Of a DNA stretch of 11,318 nucleotides, positions 1 through 6,591 are shown in pieces. Source of the DNA: an uncultured Eubacteriales bacterium (GTDB taxonomy: Bacteria; Bacillota; Clostridia; Christensenellales; CAG-138); contig URFJ01000062.1 in assembly GCA_900547135.1 (NCBI GenBank), positions 1-11,318 of the forward strand. The letters run 5' to 3'. The notes beneath the pieces were generated by a model, which did no database searches, was not told the DNA's origin, and saw only the letters and a program-made list of their open reading frames with translations. The stretch's first letter is position 1. The number at the start of each line of letters is the position of its first letter. A program made the translations under genes and the position numbers.

Positions 1-38
1 AAAAACCAGTCATCGGTTGCAAACAACTGTCAGACTGG
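1..38 (-). terminator. Intrinsic terminator of repeat copy 1
   Basis: On the minus strand CCAGTC (38-33 read as CCAGTC) pairs with GACTGG (11-6). An inner GTTG/CAAC stem with loop TTTG sits inside it, and TTTTT (5-1) follows directly. The same two-stem plan with different paired bases occurs at 6226-6254, so the hairpin is conserved by covariation. Confidence 0.65.
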
Positions 39-98
39 CTTTTGCTCTCAAGGTATCAAAAGACCGGCGCACATGCCGCCGGCTTTTGATGGATTATA
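1..98 (-). ncRNA. Candidate small RNA cassette (copy 1)
   Basis: On the minus strand a TATAAT hexamer (98-93) lies just before a 14-bp hairpin (90-55, one bulged base, loop GCATGTG). The linker ACCTTGAGAGCAAAA and a second hairpin with T tail follow. Transcription starting about 7 nt after TATAAT would begin almost at the first stem and end at the T run, giving a transcript of roughly 90 nt. No convincing -35 is present, so this could instead be a 3' UTR module of the upstream gene. Promoter function is inference. Confidence 0.35.
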
Positions 99-206
99 TT
101 TTTAGATACGGTCAAGCCTTGTGTTGTTTTCGTTGATTTTTGGCAGATTACAAATTTTCGGTGATTCACCCAAACCTAATATTATCCCTCTGCATTTTTT
201 GGAGTT

Positions 207-238
207 CTTAGAACCTTTTTTGCAAAAAAGGTTCTAAG
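207..238. terminator. 32-nt perfect palindrome after MATE stop
   Basis: CTTAGAACC and GGTTCTAAG flank a T6-GC-A6 centre, making a perfect 16-bp inverted repeat. It lies about 30 nt after the MATE stop codon on the minus strand. The run of T within the stem is unusual for a standard intrinsic terminator, but a bidirectional terminator or an mRNA 3'-end stabiliser is the simplest reading. An identical copy is at 6079-6110. Confidence 0.5.
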
Positions 239-267
239 CCGCCGGAGGCACATCGCCTATGGCGGCA

Positions 268-1674
268 TTACAGCTCAATCTTAGTCCATTTAGCGCTTCT
301 GAAGCGGATGAAATTGAGCACAAGCCTCATAAACTGATCTGAAAACAGGCCGAGCCACAGCCCGACAAGCCCAAGGCCGCACGGATAGCACAAAAACCAG
401 GAGAACACGGTCCTTATAACGCCTACGCATATGAACGACGACACGGCTACAAACTTGGAATCCCCCGCGCCGCGCAGGCAGCCCGAAATCACCACCTGCG
501 ACGTCTGAGCCAGGCTTGTAACCGCGATAATGTACACGATCTGGGAGCCGAGCGCGACGACGTCCGGGTCGTTGTTGAACAGCAGTATAAGGTCGCGCCT
601 GAAGATCACAAACATGGTAGCCAGCACAACGCCCATTATCAGCGCGCACCGCTGGCCGGTTTTTCCATAGATTATCGAAAGATCCGGCCGCTTCATGCCC
701 AGGCCCTGGCCTACAAGCGAGGTGGAGGCCACGCCAAGGCCGTCGCCAAAGGCAAACGACATGTTGATCAGGTTCATGCATATCTGGTGCGTGGCGAACT
801 GAATAGTCCCAAGCTTTGCAACAAGAAGGGCAAACACGAAAAACCCCATGCGCATAAACATCTGTTCAACCAGGGCCGAGCTTCCAACCTTTGTTATGCC
901 GCCCACGGTGCGCCTGTCAAACTTCCAGCTCCTGTCCATGATGATTGAAAGCCTGGTGGAAGTATGCCTCGTTATTGATATCAGCGCTATTGCAAACATC
1001 ACTACCGACGAGCAGGCCGTGGCCACGGCGGCGCCCCGCACGCCCAGCCTGGGGAATATCCATATGCCGTTTATGAGCAGATAGTTAAGCGCTACGTTTA
1101 CCAGGTTGGCCGAAACATTGGTAACCATGGATATGCGCGTGTTGCCAAAACCCCTCTGGGCCGCGTTCATGGTCATAGCGCAGCAGTTAAAAACATTGGT
1201 GGTCAGGATAATGCGGAAGTACGCCACCGCGTCAACGATAAAATCATCCCCCGCGCCGGCAAGCCTGAGCAGCGGCCCGGTAAATATAAGCCCGATTGCC
1301 GTCATCACAGCGGACAGCGTCAGGCTGATCATAAGCGCCTGTTTCAGGCACCGGTTTGCCCCCTTTACATCGCCTTCGCCCTTTCGGCGCGCTACAATAG
1401 CGGTAACGCCCACGTTAAGGGTTATTATCACGGCCAGAAGGATAAACTTAGGCTGCGTCGTAATGCCCACCGCGGATATCGCGGCAGGTCCGAGCTGACC
1501 CACCATCATAGTATCCACTGATGAAACAAGCGCGACAAGTACGGATTCAAGCGCCGACGGCCAGGCCATCTTCAGGCATGTTCCATATGCTTCCCGCGCC
1601 GAGGGCAGGCCGCCCTGTATGTGCTGCTTTTTCACCATATACTCCGGCCAGAACAGCCGTTTTATGGGATTCAT
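268..1674 (-). CDS. MATE-family multidrug/Na+ efflux transporter
   Basis: The 468-residue product is a polytopic membrane protein of the MATE (NorM/DinF-like) family. Such proteins export cationic drugs or metabolites in exchange for Na+ or H+ across the cytoplasmic membrane. The sequence shows about twelve hydrophobic segments in two related halves. The first half has the typical MATE opening, WPSALESVLVALVSSVDTMMVGQLG, here broken as WPSALESVL then VDTMMVGQLG, followed by AAISAVGITTQP. The second half has QICMNLINMSFAFGDGLGVASTSLVGQ in the equivalent place (QICMNLINMSF; GQGLG). Length fits the family (about 450-480). I chose the ATG at 1674 because AGGAGA stands 10 nt upstream; the longer frame to 1767 has no RBS. 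The gene is monocistronic and its end is followed by repeat copy 1. Substrate cannot be predicted. Confidence 0.92.
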   Translation of the reverse strand: MNPIKRLFWPEYMVKKQHIQGGLPSAREAYGTCLKMAWPSALESVLVALVSSVDTMMVGQLGPAAISAVGITTQPKFILLAVIITLNVGVTAIVARRKGEGDVKGANRCLKQALMISLTLSAVMTAIGLIFTGPLLRLAGAGDDFIVDAVAYFRIILTTNVFNCCAMTMNAAQRGFGNTRISMVTNVSANLVNVALNYLLINGIWIFPRLGVRGAAVATACSSVVMFAIALISITRHTSTRLSIIMDRSWKFDRRTVGGITKVGSSALVEQMFMRMGFFVFALLVAKLGTIQFATHQICMNLINMSFAFGDGLGVASTSLVGQGLGMKRPDLSIIYGKTGQRCALIMGVVLATMFVIFRRDLILLFNNDPDVVALGSQIVYIIAVTSLAQTSQVVISGCLRGAGDSKFVAVSSFICVGVIRTVFSWFLCYPCGLGLVGLWLGLFSDQFMRLVLNFIRFRSAKWTKIEL

Positions 1675-1949
1675 GCTAGTTCGTCTCCTGATCTTCGGCG
1701 CCTTGCCATCTTTCATTCTATTCGAACCATAGCACATTATGCGATATATTGCAATCGTGTATAACATGTAAAACGCATCGGCCTATTCCTATACTCGGTT
1801 CAGTCAGTTTTATCGCGGATTCTATAAATTTTTTTAAAATATGAAAGGCGCGGAAATAATACTTTGAGTAAAACGCCGGCGGGAGCATAAACGGGCCGCC
1901 GGGCGCATGATAATAACGATAACTGGCCGGATTCTTAAAGGAGGGTAAC
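1675..1949. promoter_or_regulatory. Divergent intergenic region, MATE / RHH gene
   Basis: This 275-nt spacer must hold both divergent promoters. For the MATE gene a weak candidate on the minus strand is TTTACA with TATATC 18 nt away, around 1740-1770. For the RHH gene only poor matches are seen. A T7/A4-rich stretch lies at 1828-1839. A GC-rich inverted segment around 1876-1903 (GCCGGCGGG ... CCGCCGGGC) could be an operator or stem. Nothing here is decisive. Confidence 0.3.
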
Positions 1950-2357
1950 ATGGAAATAACGGAGAAAATAACGGTTAATATCAACAGCGTGGACCTTGGA
2001 TACATAGACCTTTTAGTAAACGGGGGCTATTACTCAAACAGAACCGAATTCATCAAAACAGCTATAAAAAACCAGGTAAGGGTGCATGAAGCGCAAACAC
2101 AAAGGCTGATCAGTCAAAAGGAAAGGCAGGGCTTTCAAACCTTTATAGGGATATTCAGGCTCTCAAAAAAGCGCTTGGAGAGCGCGGTGAGTGAAAAAAG
2201 AAAGCTGAATATAGCCTGCATAGGCATGCTTGTAATCTCAGACGACGTAACACCGGAGCTTTTCGGCCTGGCCGTGGATTCCATAAGGATCTACGGCGTA
2301 AGCAAATGCCCTTCAAAAATCAAAGAACTGCTTAAGGAAAAGGGCAGTTTGGTCTAA
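1950..2357 (+). CDS. Ribbon-helix-helix (CopG-like) protein with C-terminal domain
   Basis: The 135-residue product starts with a ribbon-helix-helix DNA-binding fold. The beta strand EKITVNIN is at residues 5-12, the first helix at about 13-25, the turn GGYYSNRTEF at 25-34, and the second helix to about 46. A charged, probably helical linker (47-85) leads to a second compact domain, KLNIACIGMLVISDDVTPEL (86-105), followed by the IRIYGV and PSKIKELL segments. RHH proteins bind DNA as dimers through the strand, and many are repressors. The RBS AAAGGAGGG is 4-5 nt before the ATG. It is divergent from the MATE gene and convergent with dnaA, so a role in regulating the transporter is possible but only a guess from position. 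The target and the job of the C-terminal domain are unknown. Confidence 0.75.
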   Translation: MEITEKITVNINSVDLGYIDLLVNGGYYSNRTEFIKTAIKNQVRVHEAQTQRLISQKERQGFQTFIGIFRLSKKRLESAVSEKRKLNIACIGMLVISDDVTPELFGLAVDSIRIYGVSKCPSKIKELLKEKGSLV

Positions 2358-2565
2358 ATATTAAAATCTTTTCAGCATTCCGATTAATATAAAATTTCGC
2401 GCGTCAATAATGCGTAAAACCTTTGTCATATTGGTAGCGTTGCGGCTATGGCGTAATCCGGCGGCTTTAACCAGAGGTTTGTTAGCACAAATTGACGCAT
2501 ATGCCCATATAAAGCAAAAGGAGCGGAAATCTATACTCTTTTGTTATTTAGTCCATATTAAACGG

Positions 2566-3906
2566 CTACTGCTTCATGCGCTGCATAAGGTCCTCTATTA
2601 CCTTGTCCATCTCAGGGTCCTGCTTGCGCTCGGAAGCTATCTTGTCGCATGCGTACATAACGGTGGAATAATGCTTGCCTCCAAACTGCACGCCGATATC
2701 GGGAAACGATAGCTCGGTCATTATGCGGCACAGATACATCGCCAGCTGGCGAGGCATCGCAATCGCCGCGTCGCGGCGCTTCGCGCTTAAATCCTCCACC
2801 TTTACCCCGTAAAAATCAGCAACGCTTCGCTTTATATCCATCGGCGTTATCCTCTTTTTTACAAATGCCGGAATCACGTCCTTGAGCGCCCTCTCGGTAA
2901 GCGTCAGGGTTATGGGCTGCTCGTTGAGCTTAGCGTAGGCGATTATACGGTTGAGCGAACCCTCCAGCTCGCGGATGTTAGAGCTTATCTTTTCAGCGAT
3001 AAAGGCCAGCACATTGTCGTCTATATGTATCTCCTCCTGTATGGCCTTGCGTTTGAGTATTGCGATCCTGGTTTCAAAATCCGGAGGCTGTATATCCGCG
3101 ATCAGGCCCCATTCAAAGCGCGTGCGCAGCCGCTCCTCAAGCATTGGGATTTCCCTGGGATGCTTGTCGGATGTAATTATTATCTGCTTGTTGGCGTCCT
3201 TAAGCGAATTGAAGGTGTGGAAAAATTCGCTCTGGGTGCTCTCCTTATTGGCTATGAACTGGATGTCGTCGATCATCAATACGTCGACGTTGCGGTACTT
3301 TTTTCTAAACCTGGCGCATACCTGCACGCTGTTACGGTTGTCCTGTATCGACTGGATCAGCTCATTTGTAAACGTTTCGCTGGTGGTGTACATTACCTTT
3401 GCCTTTGAGTTGAATTCGAGTATCCTGTGGCCAATGGCATGCATAAGATGAGTTTTGCCAAGCCCAACGCCGCCATATATGAACAGGGGGTTGTAAGCTG
3501 CGGCAGGGTTTTCGGCAACAGCCTTTGCAGCAGCGTACGCGAACCTGTTCGACTCGCCGATCACAAACGTATCAAATGTATACTTTGAATTATGAGAGAA
3601 AAAACCGCTCGGGTAGGCGGCGGTGTTTATATCGATTTCCGCTTCATAGTCGGACCTCTGCGATTCGTCGATCAAAAGCACGGACAGCTCCCTGCCCGTT
3701 ACTTCGTTGAGCGCGCTTGAAATGGATGCGATATAGACATTGGTTAGGGTTGATTTCTGCAGTTCGCTCGACGTCTGTAAAATAAATACGTCGTCTATAA
3801 GCGCCACAGGCTGCAGGTCTATAAACCATGAAGAAAAACTGATATCGGTTATATTAGGCCTCATCCTCTTTAAGGCCCTGTCCCATATAGCCTGCGCACT
3901 TTCCAT
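2566..3906 (-). CDS. dnaA: Chromosomal replication initiator protein DnaA
   Basis: DnaA binds DnaA boxes at oriC, oligomerises with ATP, melts the origin and loads helicase. From the ATG at 3906 the product is 446 residues, the same length as B. subtilis DnaA from memory. Domain I starts ESAQAIWDRALKRM. Domain II is short (about 82-105). The AAA+ core opens KYTFDTFVIG (108-117), with Walker A GGVGLGKT (145-152), Walker B VDVLMIDDIQF (207-217) and the arginine-finger region RTRFEWG (261-267). Domain IV carries AMPRQLAMYL. The recognition signature is FGGKHYSTVMYACDKI (408-423), not the usual FGGRDHTTV-HA. The 3906 start fits domain I alignment and has AAGGA 4 nt upstream; a longer frame to 4026 adds 40 unmatched residues spanning the promoter. 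No dnaN follows, which is unusual. Confidence 0.96.
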   Translation of the reverse strand: MESAQAIWDRALKRMRPNITDISFSSWFIDLQPVALIDDVFILQTSSELQKSTLTNVYIASISSALNEVTGRELSVLLIDESQRSDYEAEIDINTAAYPSGFFSHNSKYTFDTFVIGESNRFAYAAAKAVAENPAAAYNPLFIYGGVGLGKTHLMHAIGHRILEFNSKAKVMYTTSETFTNELIQSIQDNRNSVQVCARFRKKYRNVDVLMIDDIQFIANKESTQSEFFHTFNSLKDANKQIIITSDKHPREIPMLEERLRTRFEWGLIADIQPPDFETRIAILKRKAIQEEIHIDDNVLAFIAEKISSNIRELEGSLNRIIAYAKLNEQPITLTLTERALKDVIPAFVKKRITPMDIKRSVADFYGVKVEDLSAKRRDAAIAMPRQLAMYLCRIMTELSFPDIGVQFGGKHYSTVMYACDKIASERKQDPEMDKVIEDLMQRMKQ

Positions 3907-3977
3907 CAAATCCTTACTCTCCCTCAGGTATTCAGCCATACCCTTTTTTGGCGGGATGCGTACAGACACGCATCCAT

Positions 3978-3986
3978 AGTGTATAA
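3978..3986 (-). promoter_or_regulatory. DnaA box in dnaA leader
   Basis: TTATACACT on the minus strand matches TTATNCACA at 8 of 9 positions. It lies just downstream of the predicted dnaA promoter. A box here would suit autoregulation of dnaA, as known in other bacteria; function is inferred. Confidence 0.4.
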
Positions 3987-3997
3987 ATGTTTTTATA

Positions 3998-4026
3998 ATA
4001 ATAGCAAAATCCACATGGGAATACAA
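3998..4026 (-). promoter_or_regulatory. dnaA promoter
   Basis: On the minus strand TTGTAT (4026-4021) is followed after exactly 17 nt by TATTAT (4003-3998), preceded by TGC, an extended -10. This gives a 5' leader of about 85 nt before the chosen dnaA start. The -35 is weak (3 of 6) but the -10 and spacing are good. The spacer contains TGTGGATTT, a two-mismatch DnaA-box-like sequence (4007-4015 on plus), so DnaA could block its own promoter. Confidence 0.6.
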
Positions 4027-4404
4027 GGGCGTTAATCGGGCGGAAATTATCTTTTTTGCCGCGATGTCCGATTATTCATGCCTTTTAACTTCAAAGCGAT
4101 AATTATCAATTTGTTTAAGTAAGTTCTTAATCAACCGTAATTGTATAGAGTGGCTTTTTTTGTTGGCATATAGCTTACCTCATTATAGTTCATATTATGC
4201 ACCAGTTCACCGCCGCAGGCTTTCCCCTGACAGGCAGAGCGCAAATAGTAGATTATCATGGCAACGCTGTTTAAAGGAAAGGTGATTTCGGGGCAGGAGC
4301 GGTAAACGGGACGTATCCCAGTCACGCTGATCAATCACAGCAGTAAAAAGCCATGGACTTTTTTAAAAACAGTCATGTAACAGCATACATGTATAATATA
4401 GTTT

Positions 4405-4579
4405 TTATCCACATTATCAACATAGTTATCCTCATGCTATGATAATTACTTGTGAGTATATGTGTATAATTCAGCGGTTGCGGATATGTTTTTTTATATC
4501 CACAGTCCGTCCTCATACTTATTAAGAAAAAAAATCCAGCTGTACTAGCCTCTAGCCTTTGATCCTAACATTTTCCACA
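4405..4579. other. oriC: oriC: DnaA-box cluster with AT-rich stretch
   Basis: In the gene-free region upstream of dnaA lie TTATCCACA (4405-4413, 9/9), TTATCAACA directly abutting (4414-4422, 8/9), TTATCCTCA (4426-4434, 8/9), TTATACACA on the minus strand (4461-4469, 9/9), ATATCCACA (4496-4504, 8/9) and TTTTCCACA (4571-4579, 8/9). The clustering within 175 nt is far above chance. T8 at 4489-4495 and A-rich DNA at 4524-4533 are candidates for the unwinding element, but I could not place a clear DnaA-trio next to a box. The flanks 4027-4404 belong to the same non-coding block and hold no convincing gene. Confidence 0.8.
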
Positions 4580-5017
4580 GCTATATTAATAACTCTACGA
4601 TAAAGAAATATAGGGATATCGCTGAATGCGCGCAAAACCCCGGGTGCTTCAGGACCCATATGGAATTATCACTCCGTATCAAACGGCGAATGGCAGCAAC
4701 CGCTCTGATTAGGCTCTAAAAAAGCTGCTTCAACCATAACGCACATAGTGGGCCGAACCGTTTTTAGATCTGTTTTATTCTAAGGCTCTTCCAACTACGC
4801 CTTTTTAATGCTGTGACCTATATTGCCTATATATAAAATATGACGCTAATTCAAACCTTTTGTGACCAGCCTTACTTATCCAACACACGGACGCGATTGT
4901 GTCGAAAAACATTCGAAAACGCGTCAATTGATGGTTGAACTCAAAGGCCGGACTGAGCATAATACAGATAAGAATGAAAAACAACACTATGTTATTAATC
5001 AGACGGAGGTGCTGAAA
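4580..5017. other. Gene-free stretch between oriC and SDR gene
   Basis: About 440 nt with no supported gene. An open frame runs in phase into the SDR gene from 4862 but lacks an RBS and any SDR-like sequence, so it is treated as leader. The SDR promoter should lie here; AT-rich TATATATAAAATATG at 4828-4842 is a possible -10 region without a good -35. A direct 9-mer-like TTATCCAACA near 4874 resembles a spoiled DnaA box. Confidence 0.4.
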
Positions 5018-6022
5018 ATGAAAAAGCTGTATATCATTACCGGCGCAGCCGGTCATCTTGGGAACACGATTGTCAGGACGCTAAGGAACATGGCCGTTGA
5101 AACCCGCGGTCTTATCCTTCCAAATGAGGAGATTCAGGAAAAAAGAAACGTCAGGTATATAAAGGGCGATGTGCGCGACGCTGACAGCCTGCGCCCGCTG
5201 TTTGAAGATACGCTCGGCTATGAGGTATATGTGATACATACGGCTGGAATAGTTGATATATCGGACCACGTATTTCCGGCCATGTACGAAGTAAACGTTA
5301 ACGGCACCAAGAACATAATAAAGCTGTGCGGCGAATACGGCGTAAAACGGCTTGTTTACGTCAGCTCGGTACACGCTATTCCTGAGAAGGAAAACTCGCA
5401 GGTGCTCGATGAAATCAGCCATTTTTCTCCGGACGCCGTAATTGGAGGCTATGCAAAGACAAAGGCGGAGGCTACCCAGGCAGTGCTAGACGCGGCTTCA
5501 GAAGGGCTTGACGCCGTGGTCGTTCATCCATCGGGCATAATAGGGCCTTACGACGGCTCAGGAAACCATCTTGTTCAGCTTGTAAGCGATTATATCAACG
5601 GAAGCCTTCCGGCATGCGTGCGCGGCGGTTACGATTTTGTAGACGTGCGCGACGTTGCATACGGCTGCATTAAGGCGGCCAAAGAGGGCAGACGGGGCGA
5701 GTGCTATATCCTTTCAAATCGGCATTACGAAATTAAAGACGTGTTGAATATGCTCCGCTCCATACACGGAGGAAGGCGTCTGGCCGTGCTGCCGCTTTGG
5801 ATGGCAAAGGCGGCGGCGCCGCTGATACAGTGGTACGCAAAGCTGAGGAAGAAACGTCCTCTTTATACAAGCTATTCATTGTATACGCTCAACACTAACG
5901 ACCGGTTTTCGCATGACAAGGCGACGGCTGAGCTTGGATACAAGCCCAGGGACCTGTTCAAAACCTTGAAGGATACCGTCGATTGGCTGTGCGGCGGGGG
6001 AAAGAAAAAGGTTACGGTGTAA
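5018..6022 (+). CDS. Extended-SDR NAD(P)-dependent epimerase/reductase
   Basis: The 334-residue product is a cytosolic extended short-chain dehydrogenase/reductase of the epimerase / dihydroflavonol-4-reductase / 3-beta-HSD type. It has a Rossmann nucleotide motif TGAAGHLG (8-15), the acidic GDVRD after the third strand (50-54), HTAG (74-77), VSSVHA with the catalytic Ser (115-120) and the YAKTK active-site YxxxK (145-149). HPSGIIGPYDGSG (170-182) and DFVDVRDVAYG (206-216) are typical of the extended subgroup. The start at 5018 has GGAGG 8 nt upstream and places the Rossmann motif at the N-terminus as expected. The gene stands alone, diverging from dnaA across oriC, and repeat copy 2 follows about 46 nt after its stop. 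Substrate is not deducible; a sugar-nucleotide, sterol-like or flavonoid-like ketone reductase are all possible. Confidence 0.88.
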   Translation: MKKLYIITGAAGHLGNTIVRTLRNMAVETRGLILPNEEIQEKRNVRYIKGDVRDADSLRPLFEDTLGYEVYVIHTAGIVDISDHVFPAMYEVNVNGTKNIIKLCGEYGVKRLVYVSSVHAIPEKENSQVLDEISHFSPDAVIGGYAKTKAEATQAVLDAASEGLDAVVVHPSGIIGPYDGSGNHLVQLVSDYINGSLPACVRGGYDFVDVRDVAYGCIKAAKEGRRGECYILSNRHYEIKDVLNMLRSIHGGRRLAVLPLWMAKAAAPLIQWYAKLRKKRPLYTSYSLYTLNTNDRFSHDKATAELGYKPRDLFKTLKDTVDWLCGGGKKKVTV

Positions 6023-6078
6023 AAAAGTATAATTTTGGACGCGCATGTCGGCTGTGCATATAACCGCGCCTCCGGCGG

Positions 6079-6110
6079 CTTAGAACCTTTTTTGCAAAAA
6101 AGGTTCTAAG
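6079..6110. terminator. 32-nt perfect palindrome after SDR stop
   Basis: Identical to 207-238. It lies 57 nt past the SDR stop codon, so in both places the palindrome is the first structure after a gene end. Probably a transcript-end hairpin, possibly bidirectional. Confidence 0.5.
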
Positions 6111-6164
6111 AACTCCAAAAATGCAAGGGATAGCATTAAGCTTGGGTACATAATCCCCAAGAAA

Positions 6165-6260
6165 TATAATCCATTAAAAGCCGGCGACATGCGCGCCGGC
6201 TTTTAATACCTTGAGAGCAAAAAATGGCCCGATAGCTGCTTGCAGCCGAGGGCCGTTTTT
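6165..6260 (+). ncRNA. Candidate small RNA cassette (copy 2)
   Basis: TATAAT (6165-6170) with TTGGGT 17 nt upstream (3 of 6 to -35) could start a transcript at the base of the 6173-6207 hairpin. It would run through the 15-nt A-rich linker and stop at the T5 after 6254, giving about 88 nt. Conserved loop, conserved single-stranded linker and covarying stems relative to copy 1 are the support. It might equally be a termination module of the SDR transcript. Confidence 0.4.
6226..6260 (+). terminator. Intrinsic terminator of repeat copy 2
   Basis: GGCCC (6226-6230) pairs with GGGCC (6250-6254), an inner GCTG/CAGC stem has loop CTTG, and G-TTTTT follows. The internal-loop bases (GATA and CGA) resemble those in the copy 1 hairpin. 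Confidence 0.7.
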
Positions 6261-6271
6261 GCGGGTTAACT

Positions 6272-6298
6272 CGTAATGCGCCGAACAAGCGCATTACG
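6272..6298. repeat. 10-bp perfect hairpin, GCGC-CGAACAA-GCGC
   Basis: CGTAATGCGC and GCGCATTACG enclose the loop CGAACAA, 12 nt past the copy 2 terminator. The same core with loop CTAACAA occurs at 11261-11275 after repeat copy 3, so it may be one more module of the repeat family. No T run follows. Confidence 0.55.
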
Positions 6299-6527
6299 AC
6301 GCCGAAGGCGAATAGTAGGCGCGTCCCAGGCTGTGTAATTAGCTAAAATGAAAAATTTCTGTAAACATTTATGTCATATCTTTGCATGGGTATGGAAAGC
6401 CAGAGCTGTGGCAAACAGGTCTAAAGGGCAGAATGCCGCATGTTTCCCGCTGTTTTGGTAAAATGGAAGGTAAAAGGCTATAAGTCGAAAATTGTCTGAA
6501 TTTAACGCGATATAGATGTAATACCGT
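6299..6527. other. Gene-free stretch before mscS promoter
   Basis: No convincing ORF, RNA gene or known riboswitch is seen here. It starts with the short hairpin GCC-GAA-GGC and continues with AT-rich sequence lacking strong inverted repeats. Confidence 0.4.
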
Positions 6528-6556
6528 TTCCAAACTTTAATTCAGCGTGCTATAAT
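6528..6556 (+). promoter_or_regulatory. Promoter of mscS-DUF951-sip operon
   Basis: TGC-TATAAT (TATAAT 6551-6556) is a perfect extended -10. The -35 position 17 nt upstream is TTCCAA (6528-6533), a weak match, as is common with extended -10 promoters. Start of transcription would be near 6563, about 30 nt before the mscS start. Confidence 0.65.
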
Positions 6557-6591
6557 ATTTAGTAAATGGATTAAGGAGAAAACCGACTGCA

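Larger units (their letters stand above)
1..248 (-). repeat. Structured intergenic repeat, copy 1
   Basis: Read on the minus strand this block aligns with 6069-6260 on the plus strand. In order it holds a GC-rich lead-in, a 32-nt perfect palindrome (207-238), a variable spacer, a TATAAT-CC box (98-91), a 14-bp hairpin (90-55), the linker ACCTTGAGAGCAAAA (54-40) and a terminator-like hairpin ending in a T run (38-1). It begins about 20 nt past the MATE stop codon, just as copy 2 follows the SDR stop codon. Its spacer is about 60 nt longer than that of copy 2. Stems differ between copies by compensating changes while loops and linker stay, which suggests selection on RNA structure. The left end is cut by the window edge. 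No transposase or terminal duplication is visible, so it is not called a mobile element. Confidence 0.8.
6069..6260 (+). repeat. Structured intergenic repeat, copy 2
   Basis: Same module order as copy 1 but on the plus strand: CCTCCGGCGGC lead-in, the identical 32-nt palindrome (6079-6110), AACTCCAAAAA, a shorter spacer, TATAATCC (6165-6172), a perfect 14-bp hairpin (6173-6207, loop ACATGCG), ACCTTGAGAGCAAAA (6208-6222) and a terminator hairpin with T5 (6226-6260). Identity with copy 1 is highest in the palindrome and linker. The stems have changed in paired fashion, for example ATTAAAAG/CTTTTAAT here against ATCAAAAG/CTTTTGAT. Confidence 0.85.

Noticed and set aside
1675..1767. Longer MATE start at 1767 or 1716
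   Set aside because: No RBS upstream, while the ATG at 1674 has AGGAGA at good spacing.
2951..3451. Long open frames on the plus strand opposite dnaA
   Set aside because: They are antisense shadows of the conserved dnaA coding sequence without RBS or protein-like composition.
3907..4026. Longer dnaA start at 4026 or at 3939
   Set aside because: Extra residues do not resemble DnaA domain I, no proper RBS is present, and the region contains the likely promoter and a DnaA box.
1..6260. Composite transposon bounded by inverted repeats
   Set aside because: No transposase, no target-site duplication visible, and the content is core replication DNA; a third partial copy lies outside.
6390..6460. 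Cobalamin-like riboswitch upstream of mscS
   Set aside because: A few bases resemble the conserved box but the diagnostic core is absent and MscS is not a typical target.
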